Shown piece after piece: positions 14,400-23,327 of a stretch of DNA of 25,233 bases. This stretch comes from an uncultured Campylobacter sp. (GTDB lineage Bacteria; Campylobacterota; Campylobacteria; Campylobacterales; Campylobacteraceae). The stretch is from positions 1 to 25,233 of the forward strand of contig NZ_CALGPY010000001.1 in assembly GCF_937959485.1 (NCBI RefSeq). The letters run 5' to 3'. Each line of letters starts with the position of its first letter. Position 1 is the first letter of the stretch. Made by a program: the position numbers and the translations under genes. The notes under the pieces were generated by a model. The model searched no databases, had not been told where the DNA came from, and saw only the letters and a program-made list of their open reading frames with translations.

Positions 14400-15064
14400 T
14401 TTAGCTTAACCTTGCAAGCTAAATTATATTTTAAGATAATTTTAATGCCTAGCAAGGCGTTTTAGCGGTTTAAAATTTTATAAATTCAAATTCTATTATA
14501 TTCTATCATGGCGCGGAATTTAAAATTTTAAAAATTTTATCATGCGAAATTCGCTATGGCAAGGACATGCAAAATTTTAAAATTTCGACTCCATAAATAA
14601 AATTTCATAAAGCGCGAGATTTTAAATTTTAAATTTAAAGATGAGCATAGAATTTATAAAATCAAATCTTAAAATTTCACTGCTCGGCTATGGCAGCGGC
14701 GGGGCGAATTTTGCACTAGCGCGCTAGCTGAAATTTTAAAATTCTAGAATTCGTCGCACTTCTGTCGCATGAAAAAATTCCGCTAGAAGTAAAATTTAAA
14801 ACATTAAAATCCCATAGCGGTGCAAATTCCAAATCATTAAAATTTTACGACGTCTTAAAATTTCAAGCATCAAAAAATTCTGTCGCGATGCAAAATTTTA
14901 AAATTTAGCGCAATCGTGAGCCATAAAATTCTATAAAATTCTACGGGATCCTAAAGCCTAGCCAAAATTTAAAGATAAATTTCATAAATCCTTAAAGCTT
15001 CAGCAAGCTGCGAAATCAGGGCGAAATTTCAAAATTATTATTCTGAAATTTGGGCCCCACCTAT
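14400..15064. other. Gene-free A/T-rich stretch between ccsBA and petA
   Basis: No supported ORF, RNA gene or clean terminator was found in about 665 bases. The DNA is crowded with AAATTTTAAAATTT (exact at 14572-14585 and 14893-14906), AAATTTTAAAATTC and TAAAATTCTA words, and short palindromes such as GCGAAATTCGC. It may be spacer grown from repeated words or a decayed gene. Confidence 0.55.
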
Positions 15065-18000
15065 CTAAAGCCTAGCCGATTTGCCCGAGCGGAAATACGC
15101 CGCGATCGCAAGTGCCACCATCGAAGCAACCATCACATACGCCCAGCCAGGCACCGGAATGCGCTCGCCACTAGCATAAGAGTGCATGCCGCTTAGGTAG
15201 AAATTTACACCAAAATAGGTCATTATGACGCTAAAATACGCAAACATTGAGGCTACGGCAAAAGCGAATTGATTGTTGAGCTTGCGCATAAACCTAAAAT
15301 GCACGACTACCGCGTAGATGAAAATCGTAATGAGCGCCCAGGTCTCCTTCGGATCCCAGCCCCAGTAACGCCCCCAGCTTTCGTTCGCCCACACGCCGCC
15401 TAGGAAGTTGCCGACCGTCAGCAAGCAAAGCCCTAGGATCATCGACATTTCGTTGATATGCGTAGCCTCCGTGATATTGCGAGCGATCTCCGGGTTTTTC
15501 TTGTCGAATAAAAACATCGCGAGGGTAAAAATTCCAAGCAGCATGCAAAGCCCCAAAAATCCGTAGCTTGCTGTGATTACCGAGACGTGGATCGTAAGCC
15601 AGTGAGATTTTAGAACCGGCTGGAGATTGGTGATTTGTGGATCGATGTCGCTAAGATGCGCCACCATCAGCGTTATGCCCGCCATTATCGAGGTAAGCGC
15701 CAGCGAAATGGCGGATTTGCGCGAGAAAAATATTCCGCTTAGCGACAGTGCCCACGCGATGTAGATGAGCGATTCGTAGGAGTTGCTCCACGGCGCGTGC
15801 CCCGAGACGTAGCCGCGTAGCGCAAGACCTGCAGTATGCGCGATAAAAGCGACGATATTTACGACATAAACTAGCTTAAACGCGCCGCCTAAGCGAAGAG
15901 CGGGCTTCATCATTCGCAAAAAGATAAAGATCAGAAGCAAAAATCCCGAGATAGTGTAGATCGGAAAGAGGCGAGAAAAAATTTTAGCCTTATTAAATAA
16001 AATTTCATATTTTATTGCGCTCTCACTAGGCATTAAATTTGCGCCGTTTTGTGCCTGGTATTTTTTGACGTAGCTTAGCATCTTTTCCGCGCCGCTCCAA
16101 TCCCCGCTTTCTTGGGCATAGACCACGGACGAAACGAATATTCCCATCATCTTTTTAACTTCAGTTGATTCGTTTTGATCCAGCGCATCGCCTAGATATA
16201 GCGGCGAAAGCCACTCGTTATTTTTAGCGTTCTTAACCGGAATAATTCTAAAATAATCCCCCATAAACGCCGAGTAAAAGACGTTTACGCGCTCATTTAC
16301 CTTGATGATCTCTTTATCTAGCACACCGCGATTGCCCAAAGGCTTTCGGTTGATCTCCTCGACCATTTTATCGAGCTTGTAGTAGCTCTCGCCGCCTTTA
16401 AATTCAAAAAAATCCATCATGCTGGCGTGGCTTTGCTTCTCGTCCATACCTAGAATTTTCTTAAGCTCCGGCTCGCTAACCTTGATAATCGGCGCACGCC
16501 TCCAGTAGCTTTGATTTAGCATAAACGAAAGCGCGGCGGCGTTGTGGTTTAAAATTTCGCCATTTGGCGCCTTGTAGTTGTCGGCGCGGTAAATTTTATT
16601 TAAAAGCTCCCTAGAAACGGTATCAAAAGGCTCCATTCGCCCATCAAATCCCTGAATTACGAGGCTTGCTAAATCCTCACTAAATTTAGGATCAAATTTC
16701 GGCACGGCTAGCTCGCCTTCCATAGTAGAAAAATTATGCGGCGGGACGGAGTCTTGCTCGGCTGCAGATTCTTGCGAAGCGGAGCTCTGCTTGGAATTTT
16801 CGGCGGCGGAATTCGGCGCGGAATTTTGCACGGAATTTTGCGAAGCGGGATCTTGCACGCCAGCCGAGCTTTGCGGCGCGGAATTTTGTGTAGCTGCGTT
16901 TGAGACGGAACTAGAATTTTGAGTAGTGGAGTTTTGTTCGGCATTTGCTGCGCTAGGATACAATGCAGCCAAGCTCAAAGCCAATGCGCCTACTAATGCT
17001 AATGCTGCGCCTTTGGTACCGCGTCGCGATTTTTTGGTGCGTTTTGATATGGAGCTTTCTGCGGAGCTTACGGGCACCGAGCTAGACGCAGAATTTTTAG
17101 AATTTACATCTTTTTCTCTAGCAAGATGCGTATTTTCGCTGATTAAGCGCGAGAGCTTGAAAAAGCGCGAGCCTCGGTTGAAAAAGTTAAAAAACATCCC
17201 TACGCATAGCAGAAAGTATCCGACGTAGGTCGGGATCTTGCCAGGGTCTTTATTGAGCGAAAACACCGTACCACGCTCATCCGTGTCGTATGAGCTTTGG
17301 AAAAATCGGTATCCGCCGTAATCGAGCACGTGATTCATAAAAATATCATAATCAAAGCTCGAATTGCCGTCTTTTAGCGTGATTTCGCTTTTATATCCGG
17401 AGGGCGAATTGGTACCCGGATAGCGATCCATCACAAAGTCGCGAAGCGCGATTTTAAAAGGCAGATGAAGCATCTTTGGCGCCAAGGCTACGATGAAATT
17501 CTTATCTCCCACCTTGTAGCTAGCGCCATGCAAATCCCTAGGCACGTAGATTTCGCGACTCTGCCCCGCAAAGCTTAGTGTAGCTACTACGCCGGGCTCA
17601 CCCGGTAAATTCGCATCGACCGGGACGAATTTCTCGACCGCAGAGCTAAGCAGGCTAACGGGGGCGAAATTTATTCCGTCGAAGCTGTAAAGCAAAAGAT
17701 TGCCTAGCGGATTATCCTCGTTTTTCTTAAGCGGCGCAGTGCTCATATCAGCCATTTTAGTGGCGTTTATATCAAGACTTGAGTTTAGATAGAATTTGCC
17801 GTCTTTGGATTTTATATAGATGAAATTCTTACTTTTAGGCTCTGCATTAAAAGTAATACTAAGCTCGCCTATATCCATGCTTTCGCCTGATTGCAAGGAG
17901 ACATTTTGGCTGCCAACATTGTTTGAAAATAATAGTTCCACGCGCGCAGGAGCCTGTCCGGTCGGATCTTGCACCCATTTTAGCTCGCCGTGTTCTACGA

Positions 18001-18490
18001 GCTCTTTAAATTTTAAATTTGCGATCCTGCCCTCTACGTCTAGATTGAGATCGAAGTTCATCCGTCCTGCGCCGTTTAAAAATTTGCTCTCGTCAGCAGA
18101 TATAAACTCGCCGTCACTGCCTAAAGTAAGAAGCTGAACGACCTCGTCTTTAGTCGTTACGATCGAGCTCTCGCCGCCCTCTCTTATATGGATATTGCCC
18201 TCAAAGCCGAAATATCTCGTCAAAATCGCTCCAGCAAGCATAAACAAAAAGCTTACGTGAAAGATTAGCGCAGGCAACGTGCGAAGTTTAATCATGCGGT
18301 AACGATAGATATTGTAGGTTAAATTTACTCCCAAAAGCACCATCAGCGCGCCAAACCACGCAGTAGAATAAACCATCGCCCAAGCTACTTCCGTGCCGTA
18401 AGCGGTCTCTACGAAAGTGGCGATCGCACAGGCTAGCGCCAAAATCAGTAGCATCACTGACGCGCACTCCATACTAAAAAATGTCTTCAT
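15065..18490 (-). CDS. ccsBA: CcsBA fused cytochrome c synthetase (ResB-ResC, system II)
   Basis: 1141-aa fusion that carries haem to the periplasm and ligates it to CxxCH apocytochromes. The N-terminal ResB/CcsB half has about three membrane helices and a large periplasmic domain. The C-terminal CcsA half is polytopic with the tryptophan-rich WWD haem-handling motif (G-G-V-W-A-N-E-S-W-G, then Y-W-G-W-D-P-K-E-T-W-A-L) near residues 1020-1045. Likely haem-ligand His residues lie in G-H-A-P-W-S-N-S-Y-E and I-H-V-S-V. About residues 463-590 form an Asn/Ser/Ala/Gln-rich linker containing one signal-like hydrophobic segment; such a long simple-sequence linker is unusual. AAAGGA precedes the ATG. 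It lies upstream of petABC, one of whose products is a likely client, and has its own candidate promoter. Confidence 0.94.
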   Translation of the reverse strand: MKTFFSMECASVMLLILALACAIATFVETAYGTEVAWAMVYSTAWFGALMVLLGVNLTYNIYRYRMIKLRTLPALIFHVSFLFMLAGAILTRYFGFEGNIHIREGGESSIVTTKDEVVQLLTLGSDGEFISADESKFLNGAGRMNFDLNLDVEGRIANLKFKELVEHGELKWVQDPTGQAPARVELLFSNNVGSQNVSLQSGESMDIGELSITFNAEPKSKNFIYIKSKDGKFYLNSSLDINATKMADMSTAPLKKNEDNPLGNLLLYSFDGINFAPVSLLSSAVEKFVPVDANLPGEPGVVATLSFAGQSREIYVPRDLHGASYKVGDKNFIVALAPKMLHLPFKIALRDFVMDRYPGTNSPSGYKSEITLKDGNSSFDYDIFMNHVLDYGGYRFFQSSYDTDERGTVFSLNKDPGKIPTYVGYFLLCVGMFFNFFNRGSRFFKLSRLISENTHLAREKDVNSKNSASSSVPVSSAESSISKRTKKSRRGTKGAALALVGALALSLAALYPSAANAEQNSTTQNSSSVSNAATQNSAPQSSAGVQDPASQNSVQNSAPNSAAENSKQSSASQESAAEQDSVPPHNFSTMEGELAVPKFDPKFSEDLASLVIQGFDGRMEPFDTVSRELLNKIYRADNYKAPNGEILNHNAAALSFMLNQSYWRRAPIIKVSEPELKKILGMDEKQSHASMMDFFEFKGGESYYKLDKMVEEINRKPLGNRGVLDKEIIKVNERVNVFYSAFMGDYFRIIPVKNAKNNEWLSPLYLGDALDQNESTEVKKMMGIFVSSVVYAQESGDWSGAEKMLSYVKKYQAQNGANLMPSESAIKYEILFNKAKIFSRLFPIYTISGFLLLIFIFLRMMKPALRLGGAFKLVYVVNIVAFIAHTAGLALRGYVSGHAPWSNSYESLIYIAWALSLSGIFFSRKSAISLALTSIMAGITLMVAHLSDIDPQITNLQPVLKSHWLTIHVSVITASYGFLGLCMLLGIFTLAMFLFDKKNPEIARNITEATHINEMSMILGLCLLTVGNFLGGVWANESWGRYWGWDPKETWALITIFIYAVVVHFRFMRKLNNQFAFAVASMFAYFSVIMTYFGVNFYLSGMHSYASGERIPVPGWAYVMVASMVALAIAAYFRSGKSARL

Positions 18491-18530
18491 TGATTTCCTT
18501 TAGATTTACGAGGGTTTTCAAAATCGCGAG

Positions 18531-18539
18531 ATTTTAGCA
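18531..18539 (-). promoter_or_regulatory. ccsBA: Candidate extended -10 promoter of ccsBA
   Basis: TGCTAAAAT on the minus strand, preceded by AATTTT, lies about 40 bases before the ccsBA start. It matches the hydrolase promoter candidate over TTTTGCTAAAAT. No -35 is visible. Confidence 0.45.
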
Positions 18540-18799
18540 AAAATTGCTTAATTTTTCATTTTACGGCTTGCAAGCGCACGCCTGCTAGCGTAGCGCGAAT
18601 ATGCGTTAAGATGCTCTGATAAAGCGGTAAAATTCTCATCTTAGGCATTCGCGCAGGAATTTAACGGCGCGGATAAATTTTGTAAAATGCTGCAGAATTT
18701 GGCGAAATTCTATGTAAATTTCATGCGCCATCTCATAGCGTAATTTCTAATTTAGAATTCCGCTGCGATAAAATTTTATCTTTGCGGAATTCCTTATTA
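18540..18799. other. Intergenic region between creA and ccsBA
   Basis: Apart from the ccsBA promoter candidate and the hairpin after creA, I see no gene. There are several GAATTT, AAATTC and GAATTC words and no repeat that would suggest a mobile element. Confidence 0.45.
18755..18792 (-). terminator. Long hairpin directly after the CreA-family gene
   Basis: GAATTCCGC (18755-18763) pairs exactly with GCGGAATTC (18784-18792). Inside, after a three-base internal loop on each side, GATAAAA and TTTTATC pair again. It begins seven bases after the stop codon. The following minus-strand bases are only moderately T-rich, so termination may be partial. Confidence 0.55.
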
Positions 18800-19291
18800 T
18801 TATTTTTTGCCTTGGGTATATGCGAGCTCGCACACGTCGCCCACGGCTTGGTGGCACGGGATCGCCGAGATCGAGTTATTGGGCGAGCCGTCAATCACTT
18901 TGTCTGAATAAACCAAATAGATTAGCGAGCTCTGCACCGCATCGTAAAGCCTAACTACATGGGTCTTTTTGAAGATCAACGAGCTGCGTTTTTCAAAAAT
19001 ATCCTCTTTTTTCAACTCCTCTTTGATGATGATTTTAGGCGCTGTCTGCACGCACGACACAGAGGCTTCGGAGCGGTCCTCCTCCACGCCGATGATCTCT
19101 TTGGCACCACCTTTTTTGGCGTAAGAGACGTAGCAGGTCACGCCGTCGATCTTAGGATCTTTAACTGCGATAACTTCGATGCGATCGTCTTTGCCAAAAA
19201 TTCTAAACGAAGTATTTACGCTACCTACGAGCTCGTAATCGCCCGCAAAAGCAAAAGCCGCTAAAATCGCTGCTAGAATAAATTTTTTCAT
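18800..19291 (-). CDS. creA: CreA-family periplasmic protein
   Basis: 163-aa exported protein of the CreA family, whose molecular role is unknown. A short signal peptide (M-K-K-F-I-L, then A-F-A-F-A) is followed by the family core: G-S-V-N-T-S-F-R, the D-P-K-I-D-G-V-T-C-Y-V-S segment, S-V-S-C-V-Q and a C-terminal I-P-C-H-Q. The four Cys (T-C-Y, S-C-V, P-C-H, V-C-E) could form two disulfides. The start at 19291 is preferred over 19327 because AAAGGA lies seven to twelve bases upstream and the signal peptide then begins properly. It is transcribed divergently from manB. Confidence 0.87.
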   Translation of the reverse strand: MKKFILAAILAAFAFAGDYELVGSVNTSFRIFGKDDRIEVIAVKDPKIDGVTCYVSYAKKGGAKEIIGVEEDRSEASVSCVQTAPKIIIKEELKKEDIFEKRSSLIFKKTHVVRLYDAVQSSLIYLVYSDKVIDGSPNNSISAIPCHQAVGDVCELAYTQGKK

Positions 19292-19317
19292 AATCATCCT
19301 TTGGAATTTTAGCGGCG

Positions 19318-19326
19318 ATTTTATCA
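19318..19326 (-). promoter_or_regulatory. creA: Candidate extended -10 of creA
   Basis: TGATAAAAT on the minus strand, about 30 bases before the creA start, fits an extended -10 box. It abuts the manB -10 candidate on the other strand, so the two divergent promoters probably overlap. Confidence 0.4.
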
Positions 19327-19328
19327 TT

Positions 19329-19334
19329 TATAAT
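19329..19334 (+). promoter_or_regulatory. Candidate -10 box for the manB operon
   Basis: TATAAT on the plus strand, within TTTATAATATAAAT, lies about 55 bases before the manB start. A second candidate, TATAAA at 19355-19360, is closer. Either fits a T-rich Campylobacter promoter without a -35. Confidence 0.4.
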
Positions 19335-19389
19335 ATAAATATTAAGCAAGTTTTTATAAAATACCGCGATTTAAATTTAAAGGAATTTT

Positions 19390-20760
19390 ATGATCGAAGA
19401 TATCTTTAGAGAATACGATATTCGCGGCATCGTGGGCGAGGAGCTAAACGAGCGCAGCGTAAAAGCGATCGGCTTCGCTCTTGGCAAACATATCGCAAAT
19501 TTAGGGCTTGAGCGCGTTAGCGTGGGATACGACGCCCGTCTTAGCGCGGATGAGCTTTTCGGCTATTTCGTAAGCGGGCTAAATTTCGCCGGGTTGCGGA
19601 TTTATAATATCGGCTTGCTACCGACGCCGGTGGGCTATTTTAGCGTATTTACGCATAAATTTGACGCAAACGTAATGATCACAGGCTCGCACAATCCCAA
19701 AAATTACAACGGCTTTAAGATCACGATCGGCACGGATAGCTTCTTCGGCAAGGATTTGAAGCGCCTCGGCGCGCAGGTGCGAGAGCTGATCGGTTCAAAT
19801 TTTGAAATTCCAACTAACGCAAGCGCCGAGAGATACGACATTTTAAGCGAGTATCTAGCATATTTTGAGAAGGAATTTGCAGCGCTTAAGGGCTTTGCCG
19901 CGCCTTTTATCATTGACTGCGCAAACGGAGCTGCAGGCGTTACCGCTACTAAAATCATAGGAAGGCTAGAGCTAAACGCTAAAGTTTTATTTCCACAGCC
20001 GGACGGCAACTTCCCAAACCACCACCCCGATCCCAGCGAGGAGAAAAATTTAGCGGATCTTAAAGCTGCGATGAGCCGCGACGGCGTGGCTCTAGGCTTC
20101 GGCTTTGACGGAGATGCCGATAGGATCGCCGTGCTTACGCCGCGCCGCAACATCAAAGGCGACGAGCTAGCCTGCCTGCTTGCCTTAAATATGCACCATC
20201 CGCGCATCCTAGGCGAGGTCAAATGCTCTCAAGCGATGTATGACACCATCGATAAGATCGGCAAAAGCTTTATGGGCAAGACCGGTCACAGCAACATCAA
20301 AAAGGCGATGAAGGAGCTTGGTATCGATCTTGCCGCCGAGGTTAGCGGGCATATTTATTTTAAGGAGCGATATTTCGGCTTTGATGACGGCGTATATGCG
20401 ATGATGCGCGTGCTTGAGCTCGTAGCTAAAGGATATGATTTAGACGCCGAGCTAGACAAGCTGCCGCGGGTTTTTAGCACCGATGAGATTAAATTTAATA
20501 CGAGCGAGGAGGCAAAATTTAAGATCATCGAGACTCTTAAAGCTCAAATCCACGCAGGTATCGCGGAGCTGCCACCCATCCGCGATATTATCGAGATCGA
20601 CGGCATCAGAGTGCGATTTGATAACGGCTGGGCGCTCGTACGGGCAAGCAACACCACGCCTGTGATCGTAACTCGCTTCGAGGCCAGCAGCCCTGAGTTT
20701 CGCGACGAGATGCAGCGCGTATTTTTAGGTAAACTAGAAAATTTAAAGGACCAGAGATGA
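19390..20760 (+). CDS. manB: Phosphomannomutase/phosphoglucomutase
   Basis: 456-aa alpha-D-phosphohexomutase that interconverts hexose 1- and 6-phosphates for surface polysaccharide precursors. All four family motifs are visible: phosphoserine loop T-G-S-H-N-P (Ser100), metal-binding D-G-D-A-D-R (240-245), sugar-binding E-V-S-G-H (317-321) and the phosphate-binding R-A-S-N-T-T-P near residue 420. Length is normal for the PMM/PGM (AlgC-like) group. AAAGGA precedes the ATG. Its stop overlaps the start of the next gene (ATGA), making it the head of a six-gene operon. Whether mannose or glucose is preferred cannot be read from sequence. Confidence 0.93.
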   Translation: MIEDIFREYDIRGIVGEELNERSVKAIGFALGKHIANLGLERVSVGYDARLSADELFGYFVSGLNFAGLRIYNIGLLPTPVGYFSVFTHKFDANVMITGSHNPKNYNGFKITIGTDSFFGKDLKRLGAQVRELIGSNFEIPTNASAERYDILSEYLAYFEKEFAALKGFAAPFIIDCANGAAGVTATKIIGRLELNAKVLFPQPDGNFPNHHPDPSEEKNLADLKAAMSRDGVALGFGFDGDADRIAVLTPRRNIKGDELACLLALNMHHPRILGEVKCSQAMYDTIDKIGKSFMGKTGHSNIKKAMKELGIDLAAEVSGHIYFKERYFGFDDGVYAMMRVLELVAKGYDLDAELDKLPRVFSTDEIKFNTSEEAKFKIIETLKAQIHAGIAELPPIRDIIEIDGIRVRFDNGWALVRASNTTPVIVTRFEASSPEFRDEMQRVFLGKLENLKDQR

Positions 20761-21002
20761 ACGAATCTGAAAAGCAAGAGGTTGAGAAAAATATAAAAGA
20801 GCTTTTGGCTGCGAGAGCGGAATTTTTTAAATTCTTAGATGAGCGCGTGCCAAAAATCGCGGATACCGACGTATTTGATTTCGAGCGCGCAGGTGCGGCT
20901 AGCCTGAAAGAAGTTTATGCGAAATTTTACGGCTACGACTACGCCGCGCGCAAGCTGCTGCCATATTTATACCGCACTTACGGGCTAGACTTCGATGTCT
21001 GA
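20757..21002 (+). CDS. Small 81-aa conserved-looking protein of unknown function
   Basis: I do not recognise a family. The product is soluble, acidic at the N-terminus and highly charged, with a predicted helix/coiled coil over about residues 4-30 (E-S-E-K-Q-E-V-E-K-N-I-K-E-L-L) and an aromatic, Tyr-rich C-terminus (F-Y-G-Y-D-Y, Y-L-Y-R-T-Y). No signal peptide or Cys. It is very likely expressed: ATGA overlap with manB, AAAGGA upstream, and an eight-base overlap with alr downstream. The placement suggests co-translation with the mutase and racemase, but no role can be assigned. Confidence 0.75.
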   Translation: MNESEKQEVEKNIKELLAARAEFFKFLDERVPKIADTDVFDFERAGAASLKEVYAKFYGYDYAARKLLPYLYRTYGLDFDV

Positions 21003-22008
21003 GATCATCTTAGATCGCGCCGCTTATGCGCACAATCTAGCGCAAATCGCCGCCAAAGTAGGTGGAGCGGAGCGAGTATTTTTGGTAGCCAAGGACAATT
21101 CATACGGCCATGGCTGTAGGCTTTGCTGCGAGGAAGCGGCAAAGCTAGGCTTCGTACGCGCCGTAACGCGAAGTGCTGCGGAAGCTGCGCAGATTGCGGA
21201 TTTATTTGATGAAATTTTAGTGCTCTCACACATTCCGCGTGGGGACGAGGACGAGCGGTTTTGCTATGCAATCAACGATATGAGCTACTTCTCGCGTCTT
21301 AAACGAGGGCTTAAAATTTATATCGCTGCAGATACCGCTATGCACCGCAACGGCATCGGTGCGAGCGGGCTAGATGAGGCGCTTAGGCTATGCAAGGCGG
21401 GCGGATTTAAGCTTCACGGCTTTTTCACACACTTTCGCGCAAGCGACGAGCTAAGTGGAGATTTTTTCGCGCAGAGGCAAAATTTCATAGAATTTAAGCG
21501 CCTTGCGAGGCAAAAAGCCGCCGCCGCGGGCTTTGAAAATTTAAAATTTCATTCGAGCAACTCCGCAGCTATCGAGCGCAGAGCGGACTTTGAGAACGAA
21601 TACGTGCGCGTGGGTATGGCGCAATTTGGATATCCGCAATTTGACGAGAGCCTAAATTTACACCCCGTGCTAAAGCTCTATGCCGATCTGATCAGCTCGC
21701 GCGTGCTGAAAAAAGGCGAACGCGTGGGCTACGGCGCTAAATTTGAAGCGCCACGCGATATGAGGATCGGCACATACGATCTGGGCTACGCAGACGGGCT
21801 ATTTCGCTACGACGGCGAGGACGAGCTAGCGCTTGCAAGCGGGCAAAAAATGCTCGGAAAAATGTCGATGGATAGCTTCTGTGCGGAATTCGGCGGCGAG
21901 CGAGTTTGCGTGCTGAATGACGCGCGAGCCTGGGCGAAGCACTTCGGCACGATCGAATATGAAATTTTAGTCAAATTAAATTCCAACATCCCAAGGAGAT
22001 TTCAATGA
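20995..22008 (+). CDS. alr: Alanine racemase
   Basis: 337-aa PLP enzyme that makes D-alanine for peptidoglycan. The PLP-binding lysine is Lys33 in V-A-K-D-N-S-Y-G-H-G, the second catalytic base is Tyr246 in V-G-Y-G-A-K-F, and the phosphate/dimer motif L-G-Y-A-D-G-L-F-R follows. M-S-M-D-S-F near the C-terminus is also typical. It is slightly shorter than the usual 350-370 residues but both catalytic residues are present. It overlaps the genes on both sides (eight bases before, ATGA after), so it depends on the operon promoter upstream of manB. Confidence 0.92.
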   Translation: MSEIILDRAAYAHNLAQIAAKVGGAERVFLVAKDNSYGHGCRLCCEEAAKLGFVRAVTRSAAEAAQIADLFDEILVLSHIPRGDEDERFCYAINDMSYFSRLKRGLKIYIAADTAMHRNGIGASGLDEALRLCKAGGFKLHGFFTHFRASDELSGDFFAQRQNFIEFKRLARQKAAAAGFENLKFHSSNSAAIERRADFENEYVRVGMAQFGYPQFDESLNLHPVLKLYADLISSRVLKKGERVGYGAKFEAPRDMRIGTYDLGYADGLFRYDGEDELALASGQKMLGKMSMDSFCAEFGGERVCVLNDARAWAKHFGTIEYEILVKLNSNIPRRFQ

Positions 22009-22718
22009 AAGAGCTGCAAGGAGAAAATAACGAGCGTATAAGTTACGACGATAAAGGCTTATCTGCGCGAGGCGAGAGCTTTGGCGGAGGAGAGTATCCG
22101 CGCCAAAAAGGAGGGCTTCATATCTTAATCAAAGCTCTAATCGTCTTAGTGATTGCGGCGATTGCGTTTGCGATATTTGCAGTGCCGGTTTACAATAAAC
22201 TCGTAAGCAAAGATGAAGAAGTTAAGGCTGCGTGGAGCCAGGTGCAAAATCAATATCAGCGCCGCGCCGATTTGATTCCAAATTTCGTAGAAACCGTCAA
22301 AGGCTACGCAAGCCATGAAAAAGATACCTTAGAAGGCGTCATAAATGCCCGCGCTAAGGCAACCGCTGTCAATATCAATGCAGAAAGTTTAGCGCAAGAT
22401 CCAGAGGCGTTTGCGAAATTTAACGGCGCTCAAGGCGAGCTTAGCTCGGCCCTATCGCGCTTGATGCTGGTAGTCGAGCGCTACCCGGATCTTAAGGCAA
22501 ATCAGAATTTCGCCGACCTGCAAAATCAGCTCGAAGGCACGGAAAACCGCATCGCCGTAGCGCGCAAGGACTACATCGCCTCGGTACAGGAATACAACAA
22601 GCTAATTAGAACCTTTCCTACGAACATCATCGCGCGCATCGTAGGACTAGGCGGCGCTAAACCTAGCTTTAGCGCTGATAGCTCAAGCCAAAAAGCCCCT
22701 AGCGTTTCGTTTAAATAA
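22005..22718 (+). CDS. lemA: LemA-family membrane-anchored protein
   Basis: 237-aa protein. A charged cytoplasmic N-terminus of about 38 residues is followed by one membrane segment (about 39-61) and a mostly helical domain with the LemA signature: V-K-A-A-W-S-Q-V-Q-N-Q-Y-Q-R-R, then D-L-I-P-N-F-V-E-T-V-K-G-Y-A, and later V-E-R-Y-P-D-L-K-A-N-Q-N-F. LemA proteins often sit beside TPM-domain genes, as here. Their biochemical role is unknown. The N-terminal extension before the membrane segment is longer than usual and Gly/Glu-rich. AAGGAG lies upstream and the start overlaps the alr stop. Confidence 0.93.
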   Translation: MKELQGENNERISYDDKGLSARGESFGGGEYPRQKGGLHILIKALIVLVIAAIAFAIFAVPVYNKLVSKDEEVKAAWSQVQNQYQRRADLIPNFVETVKGYASHEKDTLEGVINARAKATAVNINAESLAQDPEAFAKFNGAQGELSSALSRLMLVVERYPDLKANQNFADLQNQLEGTENRIAVARKDYIASVQEYNKLIRTFPTNIIARIVGLGGAKPSFSADSSSQKAPSVSFK

Positions 22719-22733
22719 TGCTAAAGGCGGCAA

Positions 22734-23327
22734 ATGCTAAGCGAGCAGTGCAAGCAAAGAATCCACGAGCTAATCACGAAAGCCGAAACCGCAAGCGGTG
22801 CGCAGATCGTCTGCGTGGTCGCGCGCGAAGCAAGCGAGGACTGCGAAGCTAGCTATAGCGCGGCGGCAGTGACGGCGTTTGTGATCGGCATCGTTATGTG
22901 CTTCGTGCCGCAAATAAGCAAAGCTGAGCTACTGCAGATCGTAGCGCTCAGCTTCATTGCGATTAAAGCTCTGCTAGCTAAATGTCCCGCGCTTTTAATT
23001 CTAATCACACCTAAATCTCGCAGACTTCGGCTCTCTGGCGAGTTTGCGATGCAAAAATTTTACGAGCGTTATGGCAGCGTAAAAGAAGTGATAATGTTTT
23101 GTGTCTGCGTCCGCGAGCGCTGCGCTCATATCATCTGCGGCGCGCAAGCGGCGGAGTTTATCTCTAAGGTTGAGTTTGAACGTATCACGACAGAATTTAA
23201 CCCCAGCACGCAAGGTCTTGAGCCTGCCGTTTTAAAGGCGATGGACGCGCTGTGCGAGCTAGCCATGCGAGTGCCTAAAGATAGCGAAAATAACGAGATA
23301 GAAGAGACCTTGGTGGAGCTGCGATGA
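22734..23327 (+). CDS. TPM-domain (DUF477-type) protein, short form
   Basis: 197-aa protein without a signal peptide. A TPM-like start (I-T-K-A-E-T-A-S-G-A-Q-I-V-C-V-V) is interrupted by two hydrophobic segments (about residues 43-60 and 65-85) before the second half of the domain (F-Y-E-R-Y-G-S-V-K-E-V-I-M-F, then H-I-I-C-G). This matches the short TPM proteins that accompany LemA and a longer YgcG-type protein. It starts 15 bases after lemA with AAAGGC upstream and overlaps the next gene (ATGA). Function unknown; probably a membrane or envelope-associated partner of the next protein. Confidence 0.75.
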   Translation: MLSEQCKQRIHELITKAETASGAQIVCVVAREASEDCEASYSAAAVTAFVIGIVMCFVPQISKAELLQIVALSFIAIKALLAKCPALLILITPKSRRLRLSGEFAMQKFYERYGSVKEVIMFCVCVRERCAHIICGAQAAEFISKVEFERITTEFNPSTQGLEPAVLKAMDALCELAMRVPKDSENNEIEETLVELR

